Assembly (NCBI GenBank): GCA_024400915.1
Contig: JAKSLX010000002.1
Span: 62,001 to 126,000, forward strand
Length of the DNA stretch: 64,000 bases
Source of the DNA: Treponema sp.
GTDB taxonomy: Bacteria; Spirochaetota; Spirochaetia; Treponematales; Treponemataceae
Direction of reading: 5' to 3'
This document shows positions 17,180 through 25,755 of the stretch, one piece after another (position 1 is the first letter of the stretch; every line of letters starts with the position of its first letter). Position numbers and translations under genes: made by a program. Under the pieces are notes generated by a model that saw only the letters and a program-made list of their open reading frames with translations, was not told where the DNA came from and did no database searches.

Positions 17180-17214
17180 GACTGCATGAGATGCATTCAG
17201 CGCCAGATGCAGTC
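17180..17214. other. Inverted repeat between guaB and purA
   Basis: GACTGCAT (17180-17187) and ATGCAGTC (17207-17214) form an 8-base stem around a 19-base loop, directly upstream of the purA ribosome site. There is no T-run on the correct side for a terminator. It may be an RNA processing site or translational control element for purA. Confidence 0.35.
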
Positions 17215-17232
17215 AAAAAATTTACAAATTGA

Positions 17233-18738
17233 TTAGCTATGGATAGAAGTGTTTCTAACTGTTACGTCGTGAGCCGAACCTTCACTGATTGTTGTCTGGC
17301 TTACGAGGGTAATCTTTGCCTTTTCCTGAAGTTCAGGGATTGAAAGGGCACCACAGTTGCACATTGTGTGGATGATCTTGCTTGTTGTGAGAGCAACACC
17401 GTCGTGCAAGTGTCCTGCGTATGGAACATAAGAGTCAACGCCTTCTTCGAAAGAAAGTGTCTTTTTTCCGCCAAGGTCATAGCGCTGCCAGTTGCGTGCG
17501 CGGTTTGAACCTTCGCCCCAATATTCCTTCACATAGCTTCCATTGATATTGAGCTTTGCTGTTGGTGATTCATCAAAGCGTGCAAAGTAGCGGCCCTGCA
17601 TTACAAAGTCTGCACCCATAGCGAGGGCAAGAGTGATGTGGTAATCATGAACTACGCCACCGTCTGAACAGATAGGAATGTAGATTCCAGTCTTTGCATA
17701 GTATTCGTCGCGTGCCTTTGCAACTTCGATTGTTGCTGTAGCCTGTCCGCGTCCGATACCCTTTGTTTCGCGAGTGATACAGATTGAACCGCCACCGATA
17801 CCGATCTTGATGAAGTCTGCACCCTGTTCTGCAAGGTACATGAATCCTTCGCGGTCAACAACGTTTCCAGCACCAACCTTTGCGTTTGGCCATTTAGCGT
17901 GGATATCTTTAAGAGCCTTTCCCTGCCAGCAAGAGTAACCTTCTGAAGAGTCGAGACAAAGAACATCTACACCTGCGTCGAGGAGGGCAGGAACACGTTC
18001 CATGTAGTCGCGTGTATTGATACCTGCACCTACGATATATCTGTGCTGTGAATCAAGGTTTTCGTTTGGATAAGTCTGATGGTTGTCAAAGTCCTTGCGG
18101 AATACCATTGATACAAGGTTTCCGTTTCCGTCGATGATTGGGAGCTGGTTTACCTTGTGTGTCCAGATGAGGTCGTTTGCTTCAGAAAGTGTGATTCCGT
18201 CCTTGCCTGTAACGAGCTTAGAGAATGGAGTCATGTATTCAGAAACCTTTGCGTCTGGTGAAACGTGGTTGATTCTGTAGTCGCGTTCTGTGATGATTCC
18301 TTCAAGCTTTCCGTGTGCTGATCCGTCGCTAGTAACTGCAATTGTGCTGTGGCCTGTTGTGGCAATAAGGTCAACTACTTCCTGTATTGTCTGGTCTGGG
18401 CGGATGTTTGAGTCTGAAGTTACGAATCCAGCCTTGTATGCCTTAACGCGGGCAACCATTGCTGCCTGGTTTTCAATTGTCTGTGAACCGAAGATGAAAC
18501 TGATTCCACCTTCCTTTGCAAGTGCGATGGCAAGCTTATCATCTGAAACTGACTGCATTACTGCAGAAACCATAGGAATGTTCATTGTAAGAGCTGGTTT
18601 TTCACCTGCTTTCTTGTTGTAGCGTACGACTGGAGTCTTGAGGGAAACATTGTCCGGAATACACTCTTCTGATGTATAGCCTGGAATCAAAAGATACTCA
18701 GCGAATGTGTGAGAAGGCTCTTCATAATAATATGCCAT
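17233..18738 (-). CDS. guaB: Inosine-5'-monophosphate dehydrogenase
   Basis: Oxidises IMP to XMP with NAD, the committed step to GMP. The barrel is interrupted by two CBS modules (about residues 100-220, with IITERDYR and NLVSMVFRKD). The catalytic cysteine loop is GIGGGSICITRE. The flap segment around the conserved Arg-Tyr (NWQRYDLGG) and CSDGGV phosphate site are present. At 501 residues it has normal length. A good AGGAG site precedes the ATG. It heads the guaB-purA unit and is divergent from the LysM gene. Confidence 0.95.
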   Translation of the reverse strand: MAYYYEEPSHTFAEYLLIPGYTSEECIPDNVSLKTPVVRYNKKAGEKPALTMNIPMVSAVMQSVSDDKLAIALAKEGGISFIFGSQTIENQAAMVARVKAYKAGFVTSDSNIRPDQTIQEVVDLIATTGHSTIAVTSDGSAHGKLEGIITERDYRINHVSPDAKVSEYMTPFSKLVTGKDGITLSEANDLIWTHKVNQLPIIDGNGNLVSMVFRKDFDNHQTYPNENLDSQHRYIVGAGINTRDYMERVPALLDAGVDVLCLDSSEGYSCWQGKALKDIHAKWPNAKVGAGNVVDREGFMYLAEQGADFIKIGIGGGSICITRETKGIGRGQATATIEVAKARDEYYAKTGIYIPICSDGGVVHDYHITLALAMGADFVMQGRYFARFDESPTAKLNINGSYVKEYWGEGSNRARNWQRYDLGGKKTLSFEEGVDSYVPYAGHLHDGVALTTSKIIHTMCNCGALSIPELQEKAKITLVSQTTISEGSAHDVTVRNTSIHS

Positions 18739-18867
18739 GATTTACTCCTAATATAGAAAAATGATAATAGATACTTGCCAATGCATTATAGTGAATATGC
18801 ACGCCTTAATAAAGGGAATTTGAAAAGAATTCTTCAGTCGTTTGGAAATTATGCCGAAAATCAGACT

Positions 18868-19938
18868 ATGAAAGTGTCTAAATTTTTTATTTCCGCATCC
18901 GTTGTTTTTATTTCCATGTCTGCCCTTGCTTTTGCAGACATTACACACAAGGTTGAAAGCGGCGATACCTATTATTCCATTGCAAGAAAATATGGCGTAA
19001 AGGTAAGCGAAATTTATTCGGCAAACGGACTTACTGAAAATGATACTCTTAAGATCGGTCAAGCGCTTAAAATTCCAGGCATAGACAAGGCTGAAAAAAA
19101 GGCAGAGTCAAATTCATCGGTTGCCTACGATACATATGTGGTGCAGAAAGACGACACTTTCTACCGCATTGCAAAAAACAATTCGATTACCGTAGATGAG
19201 CTTCTTGAAATAAATGGCTTTACTAAAAATGAAGTCCTAAAAGTTGGAAAGAAGATAAAGATTCCCCATAAGGGAGTGGCTTCTTCTACAGAGGGATCAA
19301 AGACTGAATCAAAAACAGTTGAAACCAACTCTGCCGACACAAAAGTTGAAGCAAGAAAATTTGATACATATACGGTTCAGAAGGGGGACACTTTCTACCA
19401 CATTGCCAAGGTCAATGCCATCACGGTTGATGAGCTAAAAACCCTTAATGGGCTTGATTCAAAGTCTGAACTTAAGGCTGGACAGAAGCTTAAGATTCCT
19501 GTGACGATTGTAGACACAGCCAATGCAAATCTTCCGTCGCTTCCAGATGATCCAAGAAAATATTCTGCAAAGAAAGGCGATCCAAACCTTTCATGGCCTG
19601 TTAAGAATCCGACAATCACATACATGACAGGAAAAATCAGCGGTGTTCAGCTTGGATGTGCAAAAAATGAGAATGTCACTGCGATCAGGGCTGGAACCGT
19701 AATGTATGTTGGAAACTATCGCGGTTACGGTCAGGTTGTTTTCGTACAGACAAAGACGGGGCATATCTATGTTTATAGTGGACTGGGGTCGATAAAGGTA
19801 AAGAAAGGCGACTACCTTGTATTCGGTGATGTAATAGGAACTGCAGGAACAGACAGCATCAAGGGGACAAACCAGATGTGCCTGATGGTGTTCCAGAAGT
19901 CTTCGCCTATAGACCCTGCGAAGGCACCTCGTGGCTAA
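18868..19938 (+). CDS. LysM wall-binding protein with degenerate LytM (M23-like) domain
   Basis: A secreted protein of 356 residues. The signal peptide MKVSKFFISASVVFISMSAL ends before FAD. Three LysM repeats follow (about residues 27-72, 87-132 and 150-196), each with the VxxGDTxxxIA pattern, for binding peptidoglycan. The C-terminal 120 residues have the shape of an M23/LytM domain (GTVMYVGNYRGYGQVVFVQT, VKKGDYLVFGDVIGTAG). The zinc ligands are absent: the HxxxD site reads QLGCAKNE and the final HxH reads LMVFQ. It is therefore likely an EnvC/NlpD-type amidase activator rather than a peptidase. ATG 18868 is chosen for the signal peptide. Confidence 0.85.
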   Translation: MKVSKFFISASVVFISMSALAFADITHKVESGDTYYSIARKYGVKVSEIYSANGLTENDTLKIGQALKIPGIDKAEKKAESNSSVAYDTYVVQKDDTFYRIAKNNSITVDELLEINGFTKNEVLKVGKKIKIPHKGVASSTEGSKTESKTVETNSADTKVEARKFDTYTVQKGDTFYHIAKVNAITVDELKTLNGLDSKSELKAGQKLKIPVTIVDTANANLPSLPDDPRKYSAKKGDPNLSWPVKNPTITYMTGKISGVQLGCAKNENVTAIRAGTVMYVGNYRGYGQVVFVQTKTGHIYVYSGLGSIKVKKGDYLVFGDVIGTAGTDSIKGTNQMCLMVFQKSSPIDPAKAPRG

Positions 19939-19958
19939 AGCCCCAAGCCGCCTTCGTT

Positions 19959-20014
19959 AGACTTTTTCTTTGCCGCGTCCGCGTCAAAAATGCTTCGCAT
20001 TTACGAAAAAGTCT
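19959..20014. repeat. Nested hairpin in intergenic region
   Basis: AGACTTTTTC (19959-19968) pairs with GAAAAAGTCT (20005-20014). Inside lies a small ATGC-TTC-GCAT hairpin (19990-20000). It comes 21 bases after the LysM gene; it may end that transcript or be part of a dispersed element. Confidence 0.5.
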
Positions 20015-20039
20015 CGGCAAAAGATCCAAGAGGATAATT

Positions 20040-20109
20040 GTCACCCTGAACTTGATTCAGGGGCTGCACTGGAAATTCTATAAAGATCCCGAAATAAATT
20101 CGGGATGAC
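20040..20109. repeat. Dispersed palindromic repeat (two-hairpin type)
   Basis: The left part, GTCACCCTGAACTTGATTCA and onward, folds on CCTGAA / TTCAGG. The right part folds on ATCCCGAA / TTCGGGAT and ends in GAC, the inverted counterpart of the left GTC. The terminal GTCA/TGAC ends and two hairpins are typical of short non-autonomous intergenic repeats. Confidence 0.6.
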
Positions 20110-20117
20110 TGATTCTT

Positions 20118-21140
20118 CTAAAGGTACTGCAAAATAATTTCCCTGATGCCTTCAAAACGCTGGTCCTTCAAACCGTAATCAAGTTCCTTATATGTCCATA
20201 GTGCCCTACCGATTCCGTGAAATTCAAAGGCTTCGTGTATCTGTTTGAACCATTGAAGGGTAGAGGCGTTGTCTGCACGGTCAATGGCACCGTATTCAAC
20301 GCAGTAAATGATGGTGTTGAGTTTTTCGACATAGTTTACAGCACGCTGAAAAAGGTTCTTGAAGTAATCGGGACCAAGAAGATCTGGACAGGTATTCTTT
20401 GCCGAAAATCTGATTGCCGGATATTTTTCCAGGCGTTCATGGTATTCTTCCTTTGATACAGGAAAGCTCATTTTTGCATCGTTTGGAATATCGTCTCTCC
20501 AATAAGCCTGCTGCTGGCAGAAAAGCAAAGGTTCGTAGCAGTGAAAACTAAATCCAACATTAGGGTCATGAAAATCCGAAAGGGTTGTTATTGCATTAAC
20601 ACTTGAATGGCTTGAGCCGCATACAAGAATTTTTGTTGTCGGTGCAAATACACGGATAATTGAAATGGCACTTCTTGCAATGTTCATCCAGGAATCCTGA
20701 TCTGTTGCATCCATTACGGCATTCAGAAGTTCAAAGCAGATTCTGTCTGGTCTTGATCCGTAGCGTTTTGCAATGGAAATCCAGATATTTATGAATCTCA
20801 TGATGACTTTTTCATTGTGGAAAAATCCTTCGTCGGTTTCTCCGTCAAGAAAGTAGTAACCGTAGAACTTATGAATTTCAATGATGAGGTTTACATTGTA
20901 TTCGTCACACCATTGGAGGCAGCGGTCTATGTATTCAAATCCTGTTTCAACTGTTCCGCCTTTTTCGTCCTGCAGGAGTATATAATCAACAGGAATTCTC
21001 ACATGATCAAGTCCCCAGTCTGCAATCTGCTTTATGTCTTCTTTTGTGATGAATGTATCAAGATGATCTTTTTTCAAGCTACTCTGTGAAAGCCAGCCAC
21101 CAAGGTTTATTCCTTTTCTAAATCCGTTCCATGGTTTCAT
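20118..21140 (-). CDS. Glycoside hydrolase family 5-like protein, acid/base Glu missing
   Basis: A 340-residue single-domain barrel without signal peptide, like intracellular GH5 enzymes of gut bacteria. Family motifs are clear: RKGINLGGWLS at the start, HVRIPVDY (46-53), FSFHCYEP (197-204) and the nucleophile region IYCVEYGAI with Glu282. The proton-donor motif FELLNE has become FELLNAV: residue 141 is Ala (codon GCC) where Glu is expected after Asn140. The enzyme may be inactive or bind a ligand only, unless another acid helps. It is flanked by unrelated genes. Reads well otherwise, with no frameshift. Confidence 0.85.
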   Translation of the reverse strand: MKPWNGFRKGINLGGWLSQSSLKKDHLDTFITKEDIKQIADWGLDHVRIPVDYILLQDEKGGTVETGFEYIDRCLQWCDEYNVNLIIEIHKFYGYYFLDGETDEGFFHNEKVIMRFINIWISIAKRYGSRPDRICFELLNAVMDATDQDSWMNIARSAISIIRVFAPTTKILVCGSSHSSVNAITTLSDFHDPNVGFSFHCYEPLLFCQQQAYWRDDIPNDAKMSFPVSKEEYHERLEKYPAIRFSAKNTCPDLLGPDYFKNLFQRAVNYVEKLNTIIYCVEYGAIDRADNASTLQWFKQIHEAFEFHGIGRALWTYKELDYGLKDQRFEGIREIILQYL

Positions 21141-21177
21141 AAAAATAATTATAACATAAAAAAAGGAAAATTAAATG

Positions 21178-21813
21178 TCAGGAATTGAGGGCAAGTTGAG
21201 CAAGTTTTTTTATGTCCGTATTTTCTTTCCTTTCCAGTACAAGTTCCTTAAAAAGTTCCATGCAGACTCTGGCGTCATCGTTAGCCCTGTGTGCTTGAAG
21301 CACATTTATTCCATAGCGCTTGGCAAGAGATTGAAGTCTGTATGCTCCTTCTTCAGTTCCTTTAAAGTCAGGATGAAATGCCCTGGCCATTACAAGAGTG
21401 TCTATTACCTGATGCTCGAGCTTTGTCTGTCCAATTCGTTCTAGTTCAGCATCGATAAAATGAATGTCAAAGGGAGCGTTATGAGCAATCAAAATTGTAT
21501 CTTTCCCACCGCAGTATTCCTTGAATCTTTCAATGGCCTCCGCAGCTGTAGGACTTTTACTTACCATGAAATCATCGATTCCTGTAAGCTGGGTTATGTA
21601 CATGGGAATTTCAACGGGAGGTTTAATAAGAATGTCGAAAGGCTCATCAAGAAGACCGTATCGGTTGAATTTTACGGCGCCAATTTCAATGAGAAAATTT
21701 TCTTTGGGATGAAGACCCGTTGTTTCCGTATCGACCGCAACATATACATAGTCCTTTTCAAAAAAATCCCGGACGGTTCTTCTGTTGTCTGTAAGTGTTT
21801 TTATTTTGCCCAT
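21178..21813 (-). CDS. DnaQ-family 3'-5' exonuclease (PolIII epsilon-like)
   Basis: A DEDDh exonuclease of 211 residues. ExoI is VAVDTETTGL, ExoII is AHNAPFDIHFID and ExoIII is HRANDDARVCMELF, so all four acidic residues and the histidine are present. This matches stand-alone epsilon subunits or proofreading-like nucleases. I start at ATG 21813; a TTG at 21834 would fall within the upstream terminator hairpin. No ribosome site is visible. The T-run of the pgm terminator ends only three bases before the start, so expression probably depends on read-through or a leaderless message. Confidence 0.85.
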   Translation of the reverse strand: MGKIKTLTDNRRTVRDFFEKDYVYVAVDTETTGLHPKENFLIEIGAVKFNRYGLLDEPFDILIKPPVEIPMYITQLTGIDDFMVSKSPTAAEAIERFKEYCGGKDTILIAHNAPFDIHFIDAELERIGQTKLEHQVIDTLVMARAFHPDFKGTEEGAYRLQSLAKRYGINVLQAHRANDDARVCMELFKELVLERKENTDIKKLAQLALNS

Positions 21814-21816
21814 AAC

Positions 21817-21856
21817 AAAAAAAGCGGATTGCAAAGCATTTCTGAATGCAATCCGC
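21817..21856 (-). terminator. Terminator of the phosphomutase gene
   Basis: On the minus strand GCGGATTGCA pairs with TGCAATCCGC and is followed by seven T. It lies 33 bases after the mutase stop and immediately before the exonuclease ATG. Confidence 0.75.
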
Positions 21857-21889
21857 CATATTCTGAGTTTTTGTTTAATTCAGTAAAAA

Positions 21890-23671
21890 TTATTTTGCAG
21901 AATCAAGGATCTTGTTGATTTCCTTTGAAATTGCATCACAAAGCTTAGCTGCTTCTGCCTTTGACTTTGCAAGTTCCTCATCCTTTCCACCCTTAACTGG
22001 TGTACAGCTGTTGATATAGAACTTGATCTTTGGTTCTGTTCCAGATGGACGTGCAGAAACGATTGTGCCGCCTTCAAGGAAGAACTGGAGAACGTTGCTC
22101 TTTGGGAACTTGAGCTTCTTCTTCTTGTCCTTCTTTGCAGGATCGAATTCAACCTGTTCTCCGATGTCGCGGATCTTGAGAACCTTCTTTCCACCAAGAG
22201 TCTTGAGACCTTCTGTGCGGAGCTTTGTCATGATTCCGCCCATGATTGCAGGACCCTTAACGCCTGGGAAGTACTTGCTGATTGCGCGGTCTTCAAAGTA
22301 TCCGTATTTCTTGTACATGTCGTCGAGACGCTGGAGCAATGAAACGCCCTGGCTTCTCCAGTAGAGTGTCATTTCTGCACAGAGGGCAGCTGCTGAAACA
22401 CCGTCCTTGTCCATTACTGACTTTTCAATCTTGTATCCGTAGCTTTCTTCAAGACCGAATACATAGTTGTTTGTTTTGTTCTTTTCGAATTCTGCTTCTG
22501 CTGCTGCGATCCACTTGAATCCTGTGAGAACTTCGATGAGCTTTACCTTGTACTTCTTACAGATTGCATCAACGAATGGAGATGTTACGATTGAGCGGAT
22601 ACAAGCAGGATTTTCTGGCATCTTATTCTTTTCTGTGCGTGAAAGGAGGATGTAATCGCAGAGAAGGGCTCCCATCTGATTTCCTGTAACGAGAACGTAG
22701 TTTCCGTTTTCATCTGGGAATGCTGTACCAAAGCGGTCTGCATCAGGATCTGTTGCCATTACAACATCTGCCTTTTCCTTCTTTGCAAGTTCAACAGCCA
22801 TCTTGAGTGCTGGTGCTTCTTCTGGATTTGGCTTTTCTACTGTTGGGAATGCTCCATCTGGCTTTTTCTGTTCTGGAACTGTGATTACCTTGAGTCCGAG
22901 ATCACCGAGAACTTTTTCAACGTGCATTGCACCAGTTCCGTGAAGTGGTGTGTAAACGATCTTAACGTTCTTAGCTTCCTTCTTAATGAGGGCTGGGCGG
23001 AAGAGTTCCTTCTTGATCATTGCCCAGTATGGTTCGTCGATTTCCTTGTCGATTACGATGAGTTTGCCAGCCTTAACTGCAGCAGCCTTGCTCATTGTGT
23101 TGATCTTTTCAACAGCGTTAACTTCCTTAATGATACCAACATCATGTGGTTCGATAACCTGTGCACCATCATCCCAGTATGCTTTGTATCCGTTGTACTG
23201 AGGTGGGTTGTGTGATGCTGTTACAACAACACCTGTCTGAGCCTTAAGCTTGCGGATTGCAAATGAAAGTTCTGGAGTTGGGCGGAGTGACTTAAAGAGA
23301 TAAGCTGTGATTCCGTTTGCTGCAAAAATGCGTGCTGTTGCTTCTGCAAACTTGTCAGAGTTCTTGCGGCTGTCGTATGCAACAACTGCCTTGAGTGTTC
23401 CCTTCTTTGCCTTTGCAGGGAAAGCCTTGATTACGTAGTTAGCGAGGCCCTGAGTTGCCTTGTTGATTTCAAGAGTGTTCATGCGGTTTGTTCCACCACC
23501 CATAACACCACGGAGGCCACCTGTTCCGAATTCAAGTGTTGTGTAGAAACGGTCTTCAAGTTCCTTCATGTCCTTCTTTGCAACAAGAGCTTCAACTTCC
23601 TTGCGGAAATCTGCGTCTTTTTCTTCTGCAATGTATTTCTTTGCAGCTTCAAGGATTTCGTTCTGGTTCAT
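21890..23671 (-). CDS. Phosphoglucomutase/phosphomannomutase, 593 aa type
   Basis: Alpha-D-phosphohexomutase that interconverts hexose 1- and 6-phosphates. The phosphoserine loop is TASHNPPQYNGYK (about residue 145), the metal loop DPDADRFG, the sugar loop GLEESYG and the phosphate loop ARPSGTEPK. The N-terminal extension EFGTGGLRGVMG is typical of the long PgcA-like group. A clear taggaga ribosome site precedes the ATG. A second, divergent mutase lies at 25.8-27.5 kb, so substrate preference cannot be fixed from sequence. Confidence 0.93.
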   Translation of the reverse strand: MNQNEILEAAKKYIAEEKDADFRKEVEALVAKKDMKELEDRFYTTLEFGTGGLRGVMGGGTNRMNTLEINKATQGLANYVIKAFPAKAKKGTLKAVVAYDSRKNSDKFAEATARIFAANGITAYLFKSLRPTPELSFAIRKLKAQTGVVVTASHNPPQYNGYKAYWDDGAQVIEPHDVGIIKEVNAVEKINTMSKAAAVKAGKLIVIDKEIDEPYWAMIKKELFRPALIKKEAKNVKIVYTPLHGTGAMHVEKVLGDLGLKVITVPEQKKPDGAFPTVEKPNPEEAPALKMAVELAKKEKADVVMATDPDADRFGTAFPDENGNYVLVTGNQMGALLCDYILLSRTEKNKMPENPACIRSIVTSPFVDAICKKYKVKLIEVLTGFKWIAAAEAEFEKNKTNNYVFGLEESYGYKIEKSVMDKDGVSAAALCAEMTLYWRSQGVSLLQRLDDMYKKYGYFEDRAISKYFPGVKGPAIMGGIMTKLRTEGLKTLGGKKVLKIRDIGEQVEFDPAKKDKKKKLKFPKSNVLQFFLEGGTIVSARPSGTEPKIKFYINSCTPVKGGKDEELAKSKAEAAKLCDAISKEINKILDSAK

Positions 23672-23782
23672 AAAATATATCTCCTATCAAATGAGTACCG
23701 AATAATAAAAAAGTATAGCAAATAAATATTAGTTGTTCTATTATATGTTTAAAGAAACTGTAAAATTTTTAAGAGGAAAGGA

Positions 23783-24391
23783 ATGAGAAAAAATATTTTA
23801 TTAAGCATTGTTTTGCTTTCAATCTGTTCGGCCTTATGTTTTAGTGCCAAGGTAAAAAGAGTTGATTCGGATAAGCTTACAGATCTTGATGGATTCTGGA
23901 ATGACAACGATGTAAAGATTGTTTGCGATAGCCTTATCGATCAGTGTGTAAAATCTCCAGCAGTAAGAAAGAAGTCTGCTGTAATTGAAAGCAAAACCGG
24001 CGACATGCCTTTTGCAATCATCGGGAAAATAGAAAACAACAGTTCTGAACACATTGACACTTCCATTATTGAAAATAAATTTCGCAATGCAATTATCAAC
24101 AGTGGTGTTATGAATTTTGTTGCATCTAAAAATGAGCGTGATTATCTCCGCGAAGAAAAGGATGATCAGCAGAGTACCACATCAAATGCAAAGGCAATTG
24201 GAAATGAAACGGCAGCCGACTACATGCTCATTGGAACTGTAAAATCCATCGTTCAGAAGGAAGGTAAAAAATCTGTCCGTGCATATTTCGTTGATGTGCA
24301 GCTTGTAGATATTGAAACCAACAGAATCCTTTGGACTGGAGAAGATGATTCGATAAAGAAAATTATAAAAAGGGCAAAGGTAAAACTCTAG
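23783..24391 (+). CDS. LpoB-like penicillin-binding-protein activator
   Basis: A 202-residue exported protein. The signal peptide MRKNILLSIVLLSICSALCF has cysteines, but neither makes a canonical lipobox, so anchoring is uncertain (spirochaete lipoboxes are loose). The LpoB-type pattern is visible: WNDNDVKIVCDSLIDQ near the start, IGKIENNSSEHIDT, ADYMLIGTVKSI, and the closing YFVDVQLVDIETNRILWTGE. LpoB proteins reach through the wall to activate class A PBPs. It lies nine bases upstream of a lipoprotein gene of the kind I associate with LpoB in other bacteria. Confidence 0.8.
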   Translation: MRKNILLSIVLLSICSALCFSAKVKRVDSDKLTDLDGFWNDNDVKIVCDSLIDQCVKSPAVRKKSAVIESKTGDMPFAIIGKIENNSSEHIDTSIIENKFRNAIINSGVMNFVASKNERDYLREEKDDQQSTTSNAKAIGNETAADYMLIGTVKSIVQKEGKKSVRAYFVDVQLVDIETNRILWTGEDDSIKKIIKRAKVKL

Positions 24392-24400
24392 TCAACACTT

Positions 24401-25735
24401 ATGAAAAAATGTTTCCTGATAATTTCTGTTGCGTGTCTGTTTTTCTTCACTGCTTGTGGTTCAACGAAATTTGATCATGCAAAATTTAATGAGCATTTTG
24501 AAAGTGGTGAATATGACACTTGTGCCTCAATGCTTGAGAAAACAAAATCGGCGGAAAACATCGATACTGCAATTGATATTTCTCTTTTGAAAAACTATGC
24601 CGGAGACTATGCGGGTTCAGCAGCATATTTTAATGCGACAAATGCGGCTCTTGATGATGCATTTACACGGAGTATTACAAAAGGAATTGCTTCTGTTATA
24701 GGAAATGAAAATGCATCCGACTATGCTGGAAATGTATATGAATATATGCTTGTAAATGCCTTCAACAGTTTGAATTATTACAATCAGGGAGATTTAAAGG
24801 AAGCCCTTGTAGAAATCAGAATGATTGAAAACAAGCAGAAAGAATACATCAATAAATATGGTGAACTTATTCTTTCTGAAGAAGAAGATTCGACTGTAGC
24901 AAAATCCTCGGCAGCTTCACTTGGCATCAACCTGAACGAATATAAGAATTCGATTCCTAGAAATGCAAATACCAGTGATATTTACATGGATTCTCCTTTT
25001 GCTCACTATCTTGCGGCTCTTATGTATTTGCAGGACGACAGTGGGGATCCTGTTCTTCATGAAAAAGAATATCGGGCTTTAAATCCAAATGGTGCAAGCC
25101 TTAAGGACGATTTCAATATTCCGTATGGAATGGGTCGCCTTGATGTGATAGCCCTTGCCGGAAAAATTAAGGAACGAATTGAAGCTTCCGTCAATATACC
25201 TTTTTATATCTATAATATTCCTGAACTAAATCCACACCTTAAGTATGTCTGGCCTTCTGTTGATGGAGTTCCTGACGGTAACTACAGCGTAAAGGTTTCA
25301 GTAAAAAACGGAGAGTCAAAAAAACTCAAAGTCGTAGAAGATTTTGATGAGGCCGTAAACAAGGATGTTGCATCAAAGGCAAAGAAAGCCTTTATGAGGA
25401 GCTTTATACGAAGCACAGTGAAGGAAGGTAGTGTTGTTGCAAGTGCAATCGTTACTTACAACACCTGTAAAAATGATTTACTGCGGGAACTTGCCTTGAT
25501 AGCCATTGGTCCTTCCATCAATGCCATAAATCTCACTGAAACTGCTGATGTAAGGCAGGCAAAATATCTTCCAAGCAAAGTTTGTGGCGGTGGTTTTACC
25601 CTTGAGCCAGGAAGCTATTCCATCGTAGTTGAATATTATCGAGGCAAGGAATTGATTGTAACGGAAGAGTTTGAAAACCTTGAGGTCAAGGCAAACAGCA
25701 TTACCCTTGTTGAATCTGTTGGGGTTGCAAGATAA
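24401..25735 (+). CDS. Lipoprotein with TPR-like N-terminus (COG3014-like)
   Basis: A lipoprotein (leader ending FFTACGS) of 444 residues. The N-terminal half is helical and repeat-like (HFESGEYDTCASMLEK, LKNYAGDYAGSAAYF, YYNQGDLKEALVEIRM). The second half is more beta-rich with a glycine-rich hydrophobic stretch (LALIAIGPSINAIN). The overall shape, including the conserved middle block SPFAHYLAALMYLQ, recalls the COG3014 family that sits beside LpoB in some Proteobacteria; this is recalled, not tested. It follows the LpoB-like gene by nine bases and is likely its partner in control of wall synthesis. Confidence 0.72.
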   Translation: MKKCFLIISVACLFFFTACGSTKFDHAKFNEHFESGEYDTCASMLEKTKSAENIDTAIDISLLKNYAGDYAGSAAYFNATNAALDDAFTRSITKGIASVIGNENASDYAGNVYEYMLVNAFNSLNYYNQGDLKEALVEIRMIENKQKEYINKYGELILSEEEDSTVAKSSAASLGINLNEYKNSIPRNANTSDIYMDSPFAHYLAALMYLQDDSGDPVLHEKEYRALNPNGASLKDDFNIPYGMGRLDVIALAGKIKERIEASVNIPFYIYNIPELNPHLKYVWPSVDGVPDGNYSVKVSVKNGESKKLKVVEDFDEAVNKDVASKAKKAFMRSFIRSTVKEGSVVASAIVTYNTCKNDLLRELALIAIGPSINAINLTETADVRQAKYLPSKVCGGGFTLEPGSYSIVVEYYRGKELIVTEEFENLEVKANSITLVESVGVAR

Positions 25736-25755
25736 AGGTACTGCTGCTTGATATA

